A DNA stretch of 51,806 nt from Streptomyces roseochromogenus subsp. oscitans DS 12.976 (lineage in GTDB: Bacteria; Actinomycetota; Actinomycetes; Streptomycetales; Streptomycetaceae). Below the pieces are notes generated by a model that worked only from the letters and a program-made list of their open reading frames with translations, had not been told where the DNA came from and searched no databases. Shown one piece after another: positions 34,136-42,875 of the stretch (the stretch's first letter is position 1; each line of letters begins with the position of its first letter). The DNA lies in NCBI RefSeq assembly GCF_000497445.1, contig NZ_CM002285.1:71123-122928 (forward strand). Direction: 5' to 3'. Made by a program: the position numbers and the translations under genes.

Positions 34136-34440
34136 CACAACGCGTCTGGCATGAGCCGGGCCGTGGTGAACACGGCGCTACGGCACCTGGACCTGGCGCA
34201 GTTGGTGAAGAAGCAGCGGGCCGGTGTCTACCAGATCAACCCGATGCTTGCGCCGTACGCGCCTCGCCCGAGGACGCGATCGCCGCGGTGAAGGCCATGC
34301 CTGCTGAACAGCGGCTGAACTCCGACGGGTTCGTGGAGCGGCACCGGCAGGCTGCCCTGGCGTACCAGGACCAGCTCGCTGAGAAGCGCAAGGCCGAGGA
34401 GAAGGCTCTCCGCCGGCAAGTGCTCGAGGCCGTCTCCTGA
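34136..34440 (+). pseudogene. C-terminal part of a RepL/MarR-like winged-helix protein
   Basis: SGMSRAVVNTALRHLDLAQL, VKKQRAGVYQINPML, then after a shift near 34255 SPEDAIAAVKAMPAEQRLNS, DGFVERHRQAALAYQDQLAE, KRKAEEKALRRQVLEAVS. A winged helix ending in GVYxxNPxL followed by a charged coiled coil is the end of the helix-turn-helix/RepL-like proteins found on Streptomyces plasmids and integrative elements. The N-terminal half is missing. It suggests that plasmid DNA contributed to this region. Confidence 0.5.
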
Positions 34441-34509
34441 CTCAGCCTCCCGCTCATCCCCTCCGAGCGCAGCAGACGGCGGCGGACTGTCTGTGCCACC
34501 TGCTTCACT

Positions 34510-35108
34510 GTGCAAATGGCCCTGGACCACGCCGTCAACCCCCTGTCCAGCAGCGCCGAGCTCACAAAGGCCGAGGCGGTGGGCGCCTTGGTGCGCATCG
34601 TGCGCGACGACGCCGCCCATCGGCAGCGGATCCTCTTCGCGCTCGAAACCGTCACCGTGAGCCACCGCGGCCGGCCAAGTTACCGCTCCGAACCGGTCCT
34701 GACGGCCCGCACCGTGCTGTGGGCGTTCAACCCGAAGTGCGCGGTTCGCTCCATCGCCTCCATCGAGGGGACCGCGGCCGCACTGCTGGCCGCGTCGGTC
34801 GCGACCGGCTACACACTCGGCAGCAACAGCCTCACCAGGGTCTTGATCAGCGCGGCGGTCGGGGGTGCTGTGGCGGCCGCCAGTCCCCCCCCCGCTTCTG
34901 GAAACCGTACCTTGGGGCCTGGGCGTTCCTCCCCGAACAGACGCGCTGGGCCCGCGCCATCGCGGTCATCATCCTCGCAGTGTTCATCGGGAAAATGACC
35001 CGGCCCGTTCCCGGCTCCCCTGCCAACATCCTGCTGTTCGGCGCGGACGCTCACCTGGCCGGTTGGCTGCTGTGGCTGCGGCAGCCCCGCACCGCCCAAC
35101 GCCGGTAG
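34510..35108 (+). pseudogene. Unknown membrane protein, frameshifted in a C9 run
   Basis: Frame one: MALDHAVNPLSSSAELTKAE, AVGALVRIVRDDAAHRQRIL, TARTVLWAFNPKCAVRSIAS, IEGTAAALLAASVATGYTLG. At a run of nine C (34886-34894) the frame changes to RFWKPYLGAWAFLPEQTRWA, RAIAVIILAVFIGKMTRPVP, NILLFGADAHLAGWLLWLRQ. Two or three membrane helices are predicted by eye. The run length points to slippage or a sequencing error. Corrected, the protein would be about 199 residues. Family not recognised. Confidence 0.5.
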
Positions 35109-35201
35109 TACGGTGGCCAACCCGATGTGGGACGTACTCGCACTGGCGCCGCTCATCCGTCAACGGGCGCGAGCCCTGCGGGTTGTGGCCTTTGATCTAT
35201 G

Positions 35202-35513
35202 TTATCCGTTTGACGTGCCGGCTGTCGTCGGCAGGGAGATGGCGGTCGGTATGGGGAGTGAGATGCAACTGTCGGTGCTCGCCTTCCTTGTATCGATGTA
35301 GGGGTTGACGCCTGACATCGCGATAAGCACCGGCTCGGCGACGGTCTCGAGGAAGTCATCTGTACTTGAATGTGACCTTTTCGCGTCGGTGATCCTGCTG
35401 GCAACCTCGCCGAACCAGACTTCCTTGACCGGGAAGTCAGGAGAGATCTCGACGTCCGCCGGGAGGCCTTTCCGACCGTTGGTCGGCAGGACGCGGACAA
35501 CCTTACGGGGCAT
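35202..35513 (-). CDS. Small protein of unknown function
   Basis: 103 residues from ATG 35513 behind the strong ribosome binding site GAGGAG. It starts MPRKVVRVLPTNGRKGLPAD and contains DFPVKEVWFGEVASRITDAK and SSTDDFLETVAEPVLIAMSG. No signal peptide or membrane segment; no family recognised. The C-terminal third (SLPIPTAISLPTTAGTSNG) is of low complexity, so the real end may have been changed by an indel. Confidence 0.5.
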   Translation of the reverse strand: MPRKVVRVLPTNGRKGLPADVEISPDFPVKEVWFGEVASRITDAKRSHSSTDDFLETVAEPVLIAMSGVNPYIDTRKASTDSCISLPIPTAISLPTTAGTSNG

Positions 35514-35639
35514 TTGATCTCCTCGGTTCGAGGTCGGTGTCTTGCCGATACCCAAATCCCGGCAGCCGCCCCACTCGGCACATGCGCGCCCATACGTGGC
35601 GTGTCGACCATCCCAGGTGGCATCCGTCAGGTCGCCGGG

Positions 35640-36450
35640 TCGACGTGGGAGGTGTAGTGCGCTGGCGCGTGACCCTTGCTGTCAGGAGCTGTGACCCTGG
35701 CGGTGGCTTTGCCCGGGTGAGGCTCGCAACGAGTTCAGAGGCTGTGGCGAGGCCCCTTGTCGTCCGTGCGGGCCTCGGCGGCACGGCCGGGCTTCGGGTT
35801 CACCGTGTACATCGGCCCGGTTCCGGCGTCGCCCTCGAACCGGATACGGGCATCGGGGACAAGCTTGCCATTGGTGTCACGGGCCTCCACCTGGAGTCGC
35901 TGGCCGAAGGGCCGGCCCGGCCGGGCGTGTCCGTTGTTGAGATGGCCGTTAGCCGGAGAGAGTCTTGACGGGACGAGACTTTGACGGGGGCACAGCGGCC
36001 CGGACCACCAGGAGTACGCGATGTTCCTGCAGGTCGGCGATGAGTAGATTGCCGGCGTGGTCGCTGGACAGTCCGGTGATGAGGTGGAGCTGGGCAAACG
36101 TGGCGAGCCCGCCGTCTCCCGCACTGCCCGGGGTGCCGTTGCCCGCCACCGTGCTGATTGTCCCGTCTGGGGTGACCATGCGCACAGGTCGGTTCGCGGT
36201 GTCGGCGATGTAGAGTTTTCCGGCGCCGTCACCGGCCAGCTTGCCCAGTGCGTTCAGTTCCGCTTCGACGGCCTTGCCGCCATCGGCTGCGAACCAGGTC
36301 TTTCCGGTGCCCGCCACGGTGGCGGCGACGCCGTGCGCGACCTTGCCGACCCTGTGACCTTCGTCCTCGGAGGTGAAGAGGTTCCCCGCCTGGTCCAAGA
36401 CGGGCCCGGCCGACCCGCAGCGCCTGTAGTTGGCCAACCTCGGCGATGCG
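35640..36450 (-). pseudogene. NHL-repeat (beta-propeller) protein remnant with an Ig-like C-terminal domain
   Basis: GPVLDQAGNLFTSEDEGHRV, GKVAHGVAATVAGTGKTWFA, LGKLAGDGAGKLYIADTANR, PVRMVTPDGTISTVAGNGTP, GSAGDGGLATFAQLHLITGL and DHAGNLLIADLQEHRVLLVV are NHL blades (GxLYIADxxNxRVRxVxxDGxIxTVAGxG). A second frame carries GQRLQVEARDTNGKLVPDAR, IRFEGDAGTGPM and GRAAEARTDDKG, a bacterial Ig-like (Big_1-type) domain. The start with signal peptide and the first blades are missing, and at least two frame changes occur. Possibly once a secreted binding protein. Confidence 0.65.
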
Positions 36451-36572
36451 GGTGTTGGGCAAGTCCCGGACGTATGGACAGGGTGCACCTTCGCGGAGCG
36501 TGTCTGACTGATCACACGGCTCGTTGATGGGTCGACGGGCGCATCGAGCGCCCCATCACGAGAGGACGCACC

Positions 36573-36701
36573 ATGAGCGACAGGCACCCCGAGGACCTGG
36601 ATCCGGACGACGACGCGGGCCCCAACGAGGTCGGCGACCCCGACGCTCCTGTCGACGACGCCGACCCAGAGGACGCGCCTGACGACCCCTGGCACCGCTG
36701 A
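36573..36701 (+). CDS. Very acidic 42-residue ORF
   Basis: ATG 36573 with GAGAGG nine bp upstream; stop at 36699. The product is MSDRHPEDLDPDDDAGPNEV, GDPDAPVDDADPEDAPDDPW, HR: 20 of 42 residues are Asp or Glu and none is hydrophobic enough for a core. Streptomyces genomes contain similar tiny acidic proteins of unknown role. The good start region supports it; expression is unproven. Confidence 0.4.
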   Translation: MSDRHPEDLDPDDDAGPNEVGDPDAPVDDADPEDAPDDPWHR

Positions 36702-37199
36702 GCGAAACGGCGGCGGCCCCTGCGCGACCCCGACGCGGTCGACCTCGACGATGACGGAGCAGAGGACTGATCCGGGCGCCAGGCAGGGGCCGTCACACTC
36801 CCCGCCCGGAGCGTTCGGGGCGGCCTCTGCTGCTGCCGCACCGGGGGGAAGAGCAGCGGCCCGGGCCAGACGCTGTGAACCTCAGCGAGTCAGACGGAGG
36901 TTCCACCCGGTGTTTTCCCAGTCGTTTCCGCGTACGAGCGCGCGGGTGTATGTCTCGCGAGCCGGGTGTGAGGCGGTTTCCCAGGCACTCTGTCAGTCGC
37001 GCAGGACGGCCAGGGACAGGGAGTCGGGCCGGGCGGTCAGCGCATCACGCGGATCGGGGGAGAGAGCCGGCTCCGGTCCGCCGCCGGCTCGATACCGCCG
37101 GGCTCGGTGCTCTCTCCGTAAATACGGGCAAATTTACGATCAAGGTACTTGTTCGCCTATGGTCGCAGTCGATCTGATGCAGAACCCGAGAGAGACGCA
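36702..37199. other. Intergenic region upstream of the ketosynthase
   Basis: No gene seen. It contains an AT-richer palindrome at 37117-37138, listed separately. Confidence 0.5.
37117..37138. promoter_or_regulatory. Operator-like palindrome upstream of the FabF-like gene
   Basis: CGTAAAT (37117-37123) and ATTTACG (37132-37138) are a perfect 7-bp inverted repeat with an 8-bp spacer, in an AT-richer patch 62 bp before the start codon. The size fits a dimeric repressor site. Confidence 0.45.
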
Positions 37200-38537
37200 G
37201 TGGCGGACATCACAAACCTCGTAATCCCCCCTTCGCCTGCCAGTGCAGAGCCTCCCTCGGGAAGCCGGCGTCGTGTCGTCGTCACCGGTGTCGGGGCCAT
37301 CACTCCGCTGGGCGGTGATGTGGCCGGCACGTGGCAGGGGCTGCTGGAAGGCCGGTGCGGAGTCCGGCAGCTTCACGACGAGGAGTTCGCCGGGCTTCCT
37401 GTGCAAATCGCCGCTCCCGTTGCCGTCGAGCCGGCGGACCTGCTGTCGCGCCGTGAGATGCGGACCATGAGCCGCTGCGCGCAGTTCGCGGTGCTCGCGG
37501 CCCGCGAGGCATGGGCCGATGCCGGATTCGCTGCAGAGGACATCCGGAGCGAGGCGCTTGCGGCCGGGAGGGTCGGGGTGTCCATGGGCACGATCATCGG
37601 TGGTGCCCCGGTGCTCGTCGCGGCAGACCACACCCTCTCGGCACGCGGCGCGCGGTTCGTCTCCCCGCACACGGCCCCGATGGTGGTGCCGAACAGCGCA
37701 GCCGCTCAGGTAGCCGTCGACCTCGGTGCACGCGGGGAGGCGCGGACCGTGGTGTCCGCCTGCGCCTCGGGGACGGAGGCGATCGGGCAGGCCATCGACC
37801 GGATCAGGGACGGCCACGTGGACATCGTCCTCGCGGGCGGCGCGGAAGCGGTCATCACGCCGTCGGTGATGGCGTCCTTCACCGCCATGCGGGCCCTGTC
37901 CCCCGGCGCTGAGGGGCCTGAGGCGGCATCGAGGCCCTTCGACAAGGCGCGCGACGGATTCGTCCTCGGCGAAGGCGCGGGAGTTGTGGTACTCGAGGCG
38001 GAGGAACACGCCCGCGCCCGCGGTGCCCGGATCTATGGCGAGGCCGCCGGCTGGGGCCTGTCAGCCGACGCCCATCACATGGTCGCCCCACGGCCCGACG
38101 GAGCGGGCATCGTCGATGCCCTGCACAAGGCCCTGGCTGATGCCATGGCGCGCCCGCATGACGTAGCACACGTCAACGCGCATGCCACCGCAACCCCAGC
38201 CGGTGACGCCGCCGAGGCCCTCGCCCTGCGGGAGGTGTTCGGAGCCGACGCGAACATACCGGTCACGGCGCCCAAGGGCGCCTTGGGACACCTCCAAGGC
38301 GCCGCCGGCGCAGTGGAGGCGGTCGCCACGGTCCTGACTCTGCACCACCGGCTGATCCCGCCGACGATCGGCTGCGACAACCCGGACGAGGGCATTGACC
38401 TCGACATCGTCTCCGGCGCGCCGCGCCCCCTGCCGGAGAAGGGGGATCTGGTGCTCAGCAACTCCTACGGATTCGGCGGCCACAACGCCGTCCTCGTCTT
38501 CCGCCGCTACACCGACGCGCACAGCCAGGCCGGCTGA
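37200..38537 (+). CDS. Beta-ketoacyl-ACP synthase (FabF/KAS II-like), stand-alone
   Basis: 445 residues from GTG 37200 (VADITNLVIPPSPASAEPPS); the frame is open to 37149. After a Pro/Ser-rich lead, RRRVVVTGVGAITPLGGDVA opens the thiolase fold. The condensing triad is complete: Cys188 in VVSACASGTEAIGQ, His328 in VNAHATATPAGD and His364 in GALGHLQGAAG. FVLGEGAGVVVLEAEEHARA and NSYGFGGHNAVLVF are also typical. The enzyme extends acyl chains on ACP in fatty acid or polyketide synthesis. No ACP, KR or chain-length-factor gene is adjacent, so it works in trans or is a leftover of a cluster. Terminator follows. Confidence 0.9.
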   Translation: MADITNLVIPPSPASAEPPSGSRRRVVVTGVGAITPLGGDVAGTWQGLLEGRCGVRQLHDEEFAGLPVQIAAPVAVEPADLLSRREMRTMSRCAQFAVLAAREAWADAGFAAEDIRSEALAAGRVGVSMGTIIGGAPVLVAADHTLSARGARFVSPHTAPMVVPNSAAAQVAVDLGARGEARTVVSACASGTEAIGQAIDRIRDGHVDIVLAGGAEAVITPSVMASFTAMRALSPGAEGPEAASRPFDKARDGFVLGEGAGVVVLEAEEHARARGARIYGEAAGWGLSADAHHMVAPRPDGAGIVDALHKALADAMARPHDVAHVNAHATATPAGDAAEALALREVFGADANIPVTAPKGALGHLQGAAGAVEAVATVLTLHHRLIPPTIGCDNPDEGIDLDIVSGAPRPLPEKGDLVLSNSYGFGGHNAVLVFRRYTDAHSQAG

Positions 38538-38559
38538 GCTTCGCCTCCTTCACACGAAG

Positions 38560-38584
38560 AGCCCCGCGGCCTGGCCGCCGGGCT
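38560..38584 (+). terminator. Hairpin terminator after the ketosynthase gene
   Basis: AGCCCCGCGGC and GCCGCCGGGCT pair at 10 of 11 positions around CTG, 23 bp after the stop. Confidence 0.65.
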
Positions 38585-39270
38585 GCCTCTCCGCCGCTCT
38601 CTGAAGGAAAAGACGTCTCCACCAGCATTAGTGAAGTGCTCCTCTCTCACTGCATGAAAGAGGAACTGTCCGCCGCGCGGACTAAAAGATGCTGGAATCG
38701 GGCCGTGGTTGGCCAGGAAGTCGCGCACTCTCGGCCGTTCTCGACGCAGTGAATGGCCCGAAGGACCAGCGCCTTCGTTGCGCTGTCCCCAGAACCCCGC
38801 CATCCCGCAATTGAGCGTGCCCTCCTGCACGGGGAAGCCTTATCCCGCGCTCGTGGTGGACCACACCTGTGCGCGTGGTGGACTGCAACCGGTTCTTCGC
38901 CGACCAGATGCCGGAATGCGCTGCTCCCGGGGCAAGCCTCCTGCGATGGATCTTGCACCAGGAGGCGGCCCGGCACCGCGTGGCGAACTGGGAGGACGGC
39001 GCAGCCGCCCACACCGCTGCCTTGCGAGACGCAATGACCGGCCGATCCCGAGGACCCAGACCTGCAATCCCTGCGCGCGGCCCTCCCCTCGGGGCTGCGG
39101 GAGACGGCCTGCCCCGATGCCGGCCAACCAGACGGACAGGGCCTCATCAGGCGCACAGCACAGGGCCCTACGTCATCTGGGACTGCAGCGTCATGGTCCC
39201 CGCCGACCGCCCGGACCTGCTCACCGTGGACTTGCTCCCCCCACACCTTGCCCCAGTGCCGACTGCCCAA
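38585..39270. other. Unassigned stretch
   Basis: A frame from 38869 (MRVVDCNRFFADQMPECAAP) is open but has no recognisable domain before 39280. I support nothing specific here. Confidence 0.35.
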
Positions 39271-39590
39271 GTACAGCAACCGGCGACCACATGTGAGGGA
39301 GCACTCCTGGCCGGCATCGCCCGGTGCCGTGCCTGCAACCTCGACCTCACCGCCAACGGTGACCACTACCAGTGCCCTGACAACTGCGTGACCATCGCTT
39401 CGCAGATTCTGGAAAGCCGCGTCGCCGACGCCATCGTCGCCCGCACCTTCACCGTAGACCGCATCCTCCCCGCCCAGGCTTTCGCCCCTGTCGTCCTCGA
39501 TGGCGAATGGCGTGCCAAGGGACCCGACCGGAATATGCCACCGCAATACGGGCCGGACGGCGGCCCACGCGCTACATTGTGCGAACGGAG
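39271..39590 (+). pseudogene. Zinc-ribbon fragment, possibly from a large serine recombinase
   Basis: CEGALLAGIARCRACNLDLT, ANGDHYQCPDNCVTIASQIL, ESRVADAIVARTFTV. The arrangement LLxGxxxCxxC...YxCxxxC followed by a helix with LExxV is like the recombinase zinc-beta-ribbon of large serine recombinases. No catalytic domain is found upstream, so this would be an isolated piece. Confidence 0.35.
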
Positions 39591-39600
39591 AAAGTCGAAG

Positions 39601-39631
39601 CCCGCCCCCGCCCGAGGCGAGAGGGGGCGGG
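39601..39631. terminator. G+C hairpin
   Basis: CCCGCCCCC (39601-39609) pairs perfectly with GGGGGCGGG (39623-39631), loop 13 nt. It separates the recombinase-like remnant from the DUF998 gene. Confidence 0.6.
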
Positions 39632-39823
39632 TTCTGTCGTGTCGATGGCGTCCCGACAAGTGGTGCAGGGGAACGACGCGGAAGGGCGCAGGTCGCAGTT
39701 CCGGCAACGCGGCGGCGATTGCGATCTCTGCGCGGATGACTCTCAGCCGATTCGGGTGTATTCACGGCCGACCGCCGGTATATGTCGCGATCACCGGTGT
39801 TGTCTCAGCACGGGAGCCGACAT

Positions 39824-40537
39824 ATGAGCAAGGACGGCGCCTCGGAGGCGCAGGGCGTGGCGGGTGCGGGCGCATCCGGCGTACGGTGCCGTGACGTACC
39901 AGGTGTCCGGTGGAGGGTGGCCGCGGGGATACTGCTGGTGGCAGCCGTGGCCTACAACGACTGGCTTCTGCAGTTCTGGGTGCGGACGGGACTGGACCAG
40001 CGCAACTCCTACATCAGCGAGGCCTTCGCCGCCGACCAGCCCCACCGTGAGCTGTTCAGCGTGGTGGAACTGGCCACGGCGGCTCTCGTGATGGCCGCGG
40101 CGAGCCTCGTCGTAACGGCGGTGCCGTGGGGTTGGTCCACTGCCGGGTGGGGGGCGCTGGCGGCGTTCGCGACCTGCTCTGTGGCGGACGTCGCGCTGCC
40201 GATGCGGTGTGCGCCCTCCCGGGAGGCGGGGTGTCCCGCGGACAGTATCGCGCACACGATGACCAGCGGCCTTGTGCACTTCGCCCTGTTCGCCTCGATG
40301 GCCGCCTTCGCCATCTCCGCCCGCTCGAGCCCTGGCGGCGGCTGCCGCGCGGGACGCTGGGCCCGCTGGCTGCTGCCGGTATCCATGGCCGCTGCGATCT
40401 CCTCCACCGGCCCCTATATCGGCCGTCCGGGCGGACACGGGATCGCCCAGCGGGTTCACCTGCTCACGGTGGGCTTGTGGTTCTGGTTGCTGGCGGCCGA
40501 AGCATGGCGGGAGCAGCGAGGCACCCGCCTTTACTGA
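39824..40537 (+). CDS. DUF998-like integral membrane protein
   Basis: 237 residues from ATG 39824 (GGGAG nine bp upstream). Six membrane helices are visible, beginning RVAAGILLVAAVAYNDWLLQ and VELATAALVMAAASLVVTAV, and including VHFALFASMAAFAISAR and VHLLTVGLWFWLLAAEA. RNSYISE after the first helix, ADVALPMRCAP, SIAHTMTSGLVHF and GIAQRVHLL match the conserved loop residues of DUF998 membrane proteins. Function is unknown in general. It is intact and monocistronic. Confidence 0.8.
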   Translation: MSKDGASEAQGVAGAGASGVRCRDVPGVRWRVAAGILLVAAVAYNDWLLQFWVRTGLDQRNSYISEAFAADQPHRELFSVVELATAALVMAAASLVVTAVPWGWSTAGWGALAAFATCSVADVALPMRCAPSREAGCPADSIAHTMTSGLVHFALFASMAAFAISARSSPGGGCRAGRWARWLLPVSMAAAISSTGPYIGRPGGHGIAQRVHLLTVGLWFWLLAAEAWREQRGTRLY

Positions 40538-40599
40538 ATTCGGCTCGTCAGGGTGACGTTCGCGGAACCTGCCGATGCTGGCGGGTGGTGGCGGTAGGC

Positions 40600-40910
40600 C
40601 GTGGTGAGTGGGGCAGGCAGATCGCGGCGGGCTGACGCCCGCAGCGCGTGGCGTCGGGAGACCGTGCGGATGCAGGCAGCGGAGCTGTTCGCGCAGGAGG
40701 TCCAGCTACCGGGGGCCTCGCCGCAGCTGCGGGTGAGCCGCAAGTCGGCCTGTCAATGGGCGCCAGATGTGGCGCGAGAGGGTGATGCTGCTCTGCTCTC
40801 AGGTGTTCCGAGCGGATCAAGGTGTCGTCTGTCGCCATACTGCTGCGGATACTGGCTGAGTGCCTGGAGCAGGGCTACCGCGCACGGCTCGGATGACGAC
40901 AGGTGCACGC
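40600..40910 (+). pseudogene. IS630-family transposase N-terminal remnant
   Basis: VRMQAAELFAQEVQLPGASP, QLRVSRKSACQWAPD and, in another frame, SGVPSGSRCRLSP. This is the N-terminal HTH of an IS630 subgroup ([RM]xxAAELFAxGxxxxxVARQLRVSRKSAYQW). It breaks off after about 80 codons. Confidence 0.55.
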
Positions 40911-41099
40911 CAAGAAGCCAGACAGCCTGGCTACGTCACCCGGCGACTCTCGGGAACCCCTCGCGCCGATGTTCAGCGATGACCACGAGAACGCACGCAT
41001 GACCGACACCACGCGGGTCCCTGCAGAGGGCGCGGACGACCTGGCCCGTCTCCTGGCGACCGTGCCCAGGCTGGCCTCGTTCGCTCGCACCGCGACGTC

Positions 41100-41580
41100 C
41101 TGGCGAGGCGATCACGCCATGGCAACCGGCTTTCCCGCCAGGCGGGCCAACCGGAGCACATGCTGCTCCGTCGAAACGCACACGCCGGTGTCGGCAAGAT
41201 ACGCGTCGGTCATGCCGGTGACCACCGTCAAGGCGAGGATGCGCAGTTCGGGGAAGTCGCCGGCGACATCCACAGCGGCAGTCAGGATGCCCGCCCCACC
41301 CATACTGCGCACGGTCACCATGGAGACGCCCAGGGCACCTGCGGCACGGACCGCACCAGCGACCGAATTCGGGATCTCGAAGAGCTTGAAGTCCAGGAAG
41401 ACCTTCTTGCCCTTCGCCACAAGGTGCTTGACGAAGTCGGGGCCAGCCGCTGTGAGGAGCTCCAACCCGATCTTGTAGAAACGTCACTCGTCACCCAGCC
41501 GCTCGACAGACTCGTCAGCGGTCGGCCGGTTGTCGCAATCCCAGGGCGACGATGATCTGGCTCGTCGGCTCCAGGGCGTC
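41100..41580 (-). pseudogene. pyrF: Orotidine 5'-phosphate decarboxylase remnant
   Basis: In three frames: EPTSQIIVAL, then DCDNRPTADESVERLGDE and a TGA, then FYKIGLELLTAAGPDFVKHL, VAKGKKVFLDFKLFEIPNSV, AGAVRAAGALGVSMVTVRSM, GGAGILTAAVDVAGDFPELR, ILALTVVTGMTDAYLADTGV. IIVALDCDN, FYKIGLELL and VFLDxKLxDIPN are OMP decarboxylase motifs; the catalytic DxKxxD reads DFKLFE, with Glu for the last Asp. The C-terminal phosphate-binding part is not recognisable below 41100. This enzyme makes UMP; a second, decaying copy in an accessory region suggests that it came with a biosynthetic cluster or plasmid. Confidence 0.7.
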
Positions 41581-42092
41581 ATTGTCCACCACAGCGACCG
41601 CCCATCCCTCAGCGACCTCCACCAGACAGCCGTGTACGTCGGCAGCGCGTCCATGGACGTGATCGTTTCCGGTCGCAGCAGTAGCTGACAGTTCGAACGC
41701 ACGAGCCGGCCTGCTCCCACGGCACTCCGCCATGCAGTGGATCTCCATGGCGGCGCCTCCGCCGCATGAGGGAAGCGGATCATGCGCCAGCCCGATCCCT
41801 GCGCGCGGCGGATCCAGAACAGTGATCCCATGGCAATCAGCGAGACGAGTCCCACGACGGCGGTCGAGGGGACCGAGCGGTCTGTGCCGCGCTGGGCAGA
41901 GCGCATGGCCCGCGAGATGGGAAGGCACCCCTATCGGGTGACACGACGCTGCCGGGATGGGTGCCGGAGTATCGGTGCGAGCGGTCCACGTGCGGACCGA
42001 TGTCTGGGGCCCCGAGTTCTCCCAGTCCGCACGTCCGATGAGAACGACGTCGGCCCTTCCGCCGTTATGGACACCCCAGTCAGACAGCTCTC
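41581..42092. other. Unassigned stretch between the pyrF remnant and the methyltransferase
   Basis: A minus frame reads TGNDHVHGRAADVHGCLVEV, AEGWAVAVVDNDA and leads into the pyrF remnant; it may be the gene's lost upstream part or a neighbour. Nothing firm. Confidence 0.3.
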
Positions 42093-42782
42093 ATGTCGGC
42101 CGCGGCGTCCGCGGCACATCTCCTCGTCGACGACACCCCCTCGATCTGCGCCGACACCCTGGCACAGGCCTTCCTGGGGAAGCGTGCCGAAGAACTCCTC
42201 GGCTATCGCAGGTCCTATGGCGGCTACCCGGTCCTGTCCGACGCGCGGACGATGGCCGTCACCCGCAACCGCTACACCGAGGACCCGCTGTCTGAGCTGG
42301 CTGACCGGGGCGTCGATCAGTACGTGATCCTCGGCGCGGAGCTGGATTCCTTCGCTTACCGGTCGGAACTGGCCGACCGTGTAAGGGTGTTCGAGGTGGA
42401 CAAGCCAGTGACCCAGCGCTGGAAGCAGGCTGTGCTGGCTGAGACGGGAACGAGGGTGCCACCGTCCGCCTTCTCCGTCCCGGTCGATTTCGAGAAGGAG
42501 TCCGCCGGGTCACTTCCAGATCACCTCGTCCGGGCCGGCTTTGCCCCTGGCCGACCCGCGCTGGTCAGCTGGCTCGGGGTCACGATGTACCTCGCCTTGG
42601 AAGCGATCAGGCAGACCTTGGCGGTCATCAGCGGCTTCACACCCGGCACCGAGCTTGTCGTGGAACATCTCCTCCCGGCCGGACTCCGCGACGAGGCAGG
42701 TCAGTCGTATGCGGAGTTGGTCTCAGCTGCGGCGGCCGAGCAGGGAGCGCCCTGGCAAACCTTCCTCAGAAACCGTCTTTGA
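42093..42782 (+). CDS. SAM-dependent methyltransferase (TIGR00027/LCM type), C-terminally short
   Basis: 229 residues from ATG 42093. SAAASAAHLLVDDTPSICAD, YPVLSDARTMAVTRNRYTED, GVDQYVILGAELDSFAYRSE (SAM-binding motif VILGAxLDSFAYR), VRVFEVDKPVTQRWKQAVLA, LVSWLGVTMYLALEAIRQTL, AVISGFTPGTELVVEHLLPA. These are the motifs of the leucine-carboxyl-methyltransferase-like family. Relatives continue for about 60-70 residues after APWxTFF; here the frame ends TFLRNRL. The terminator 16 bp downstream is intact, so a deletion or indel inside the 3' end is likely. Natural product or protein methylation is possible; substrate unknown. Confidence 0.75.
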   Translation: MSAAASAAHLLVDDTPSICADTLAQAFLGKRAEELLGYRRSYGGYPVLSDARTMAVTRNRYTEDPLSELADRGVDQYVILGAELDSFAYRSELADRVRVFEVDKPVTQRWKQAVLAETGTRVPPSAFSVPVDFEKESAGSLPDHLVRAGFAPGRPALVSWLGVTMYLALEAIRQTLAVISGFTPGTELVVEHLLPAGLRDEAGQSYAELVSAAAAEQGAPWQTFLRNRL

Positions 42783-42798
42783 ACTTCCCGCAAGACCT

Positions 42799-42826
42799 GT
42801 CGTCAGCGTCGGAGGACGCTGACGAC
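42799..42826. terminator. Perfect 12-bp hairpin between convergent genes
   Basis: GTCGTCAGCGTC (42799-42810), loop GGAG, GACGCTGACGAC (42815-42826). It lies between the methyltransferase and the convergent dipeptidase and can serve both. Confidence 0.8.
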
Positions 42827-42875
42827 GCTGGAGGTGTGGTGGCCGAGCCGACGCGCTACCCCCCTCAGCCGGAAC

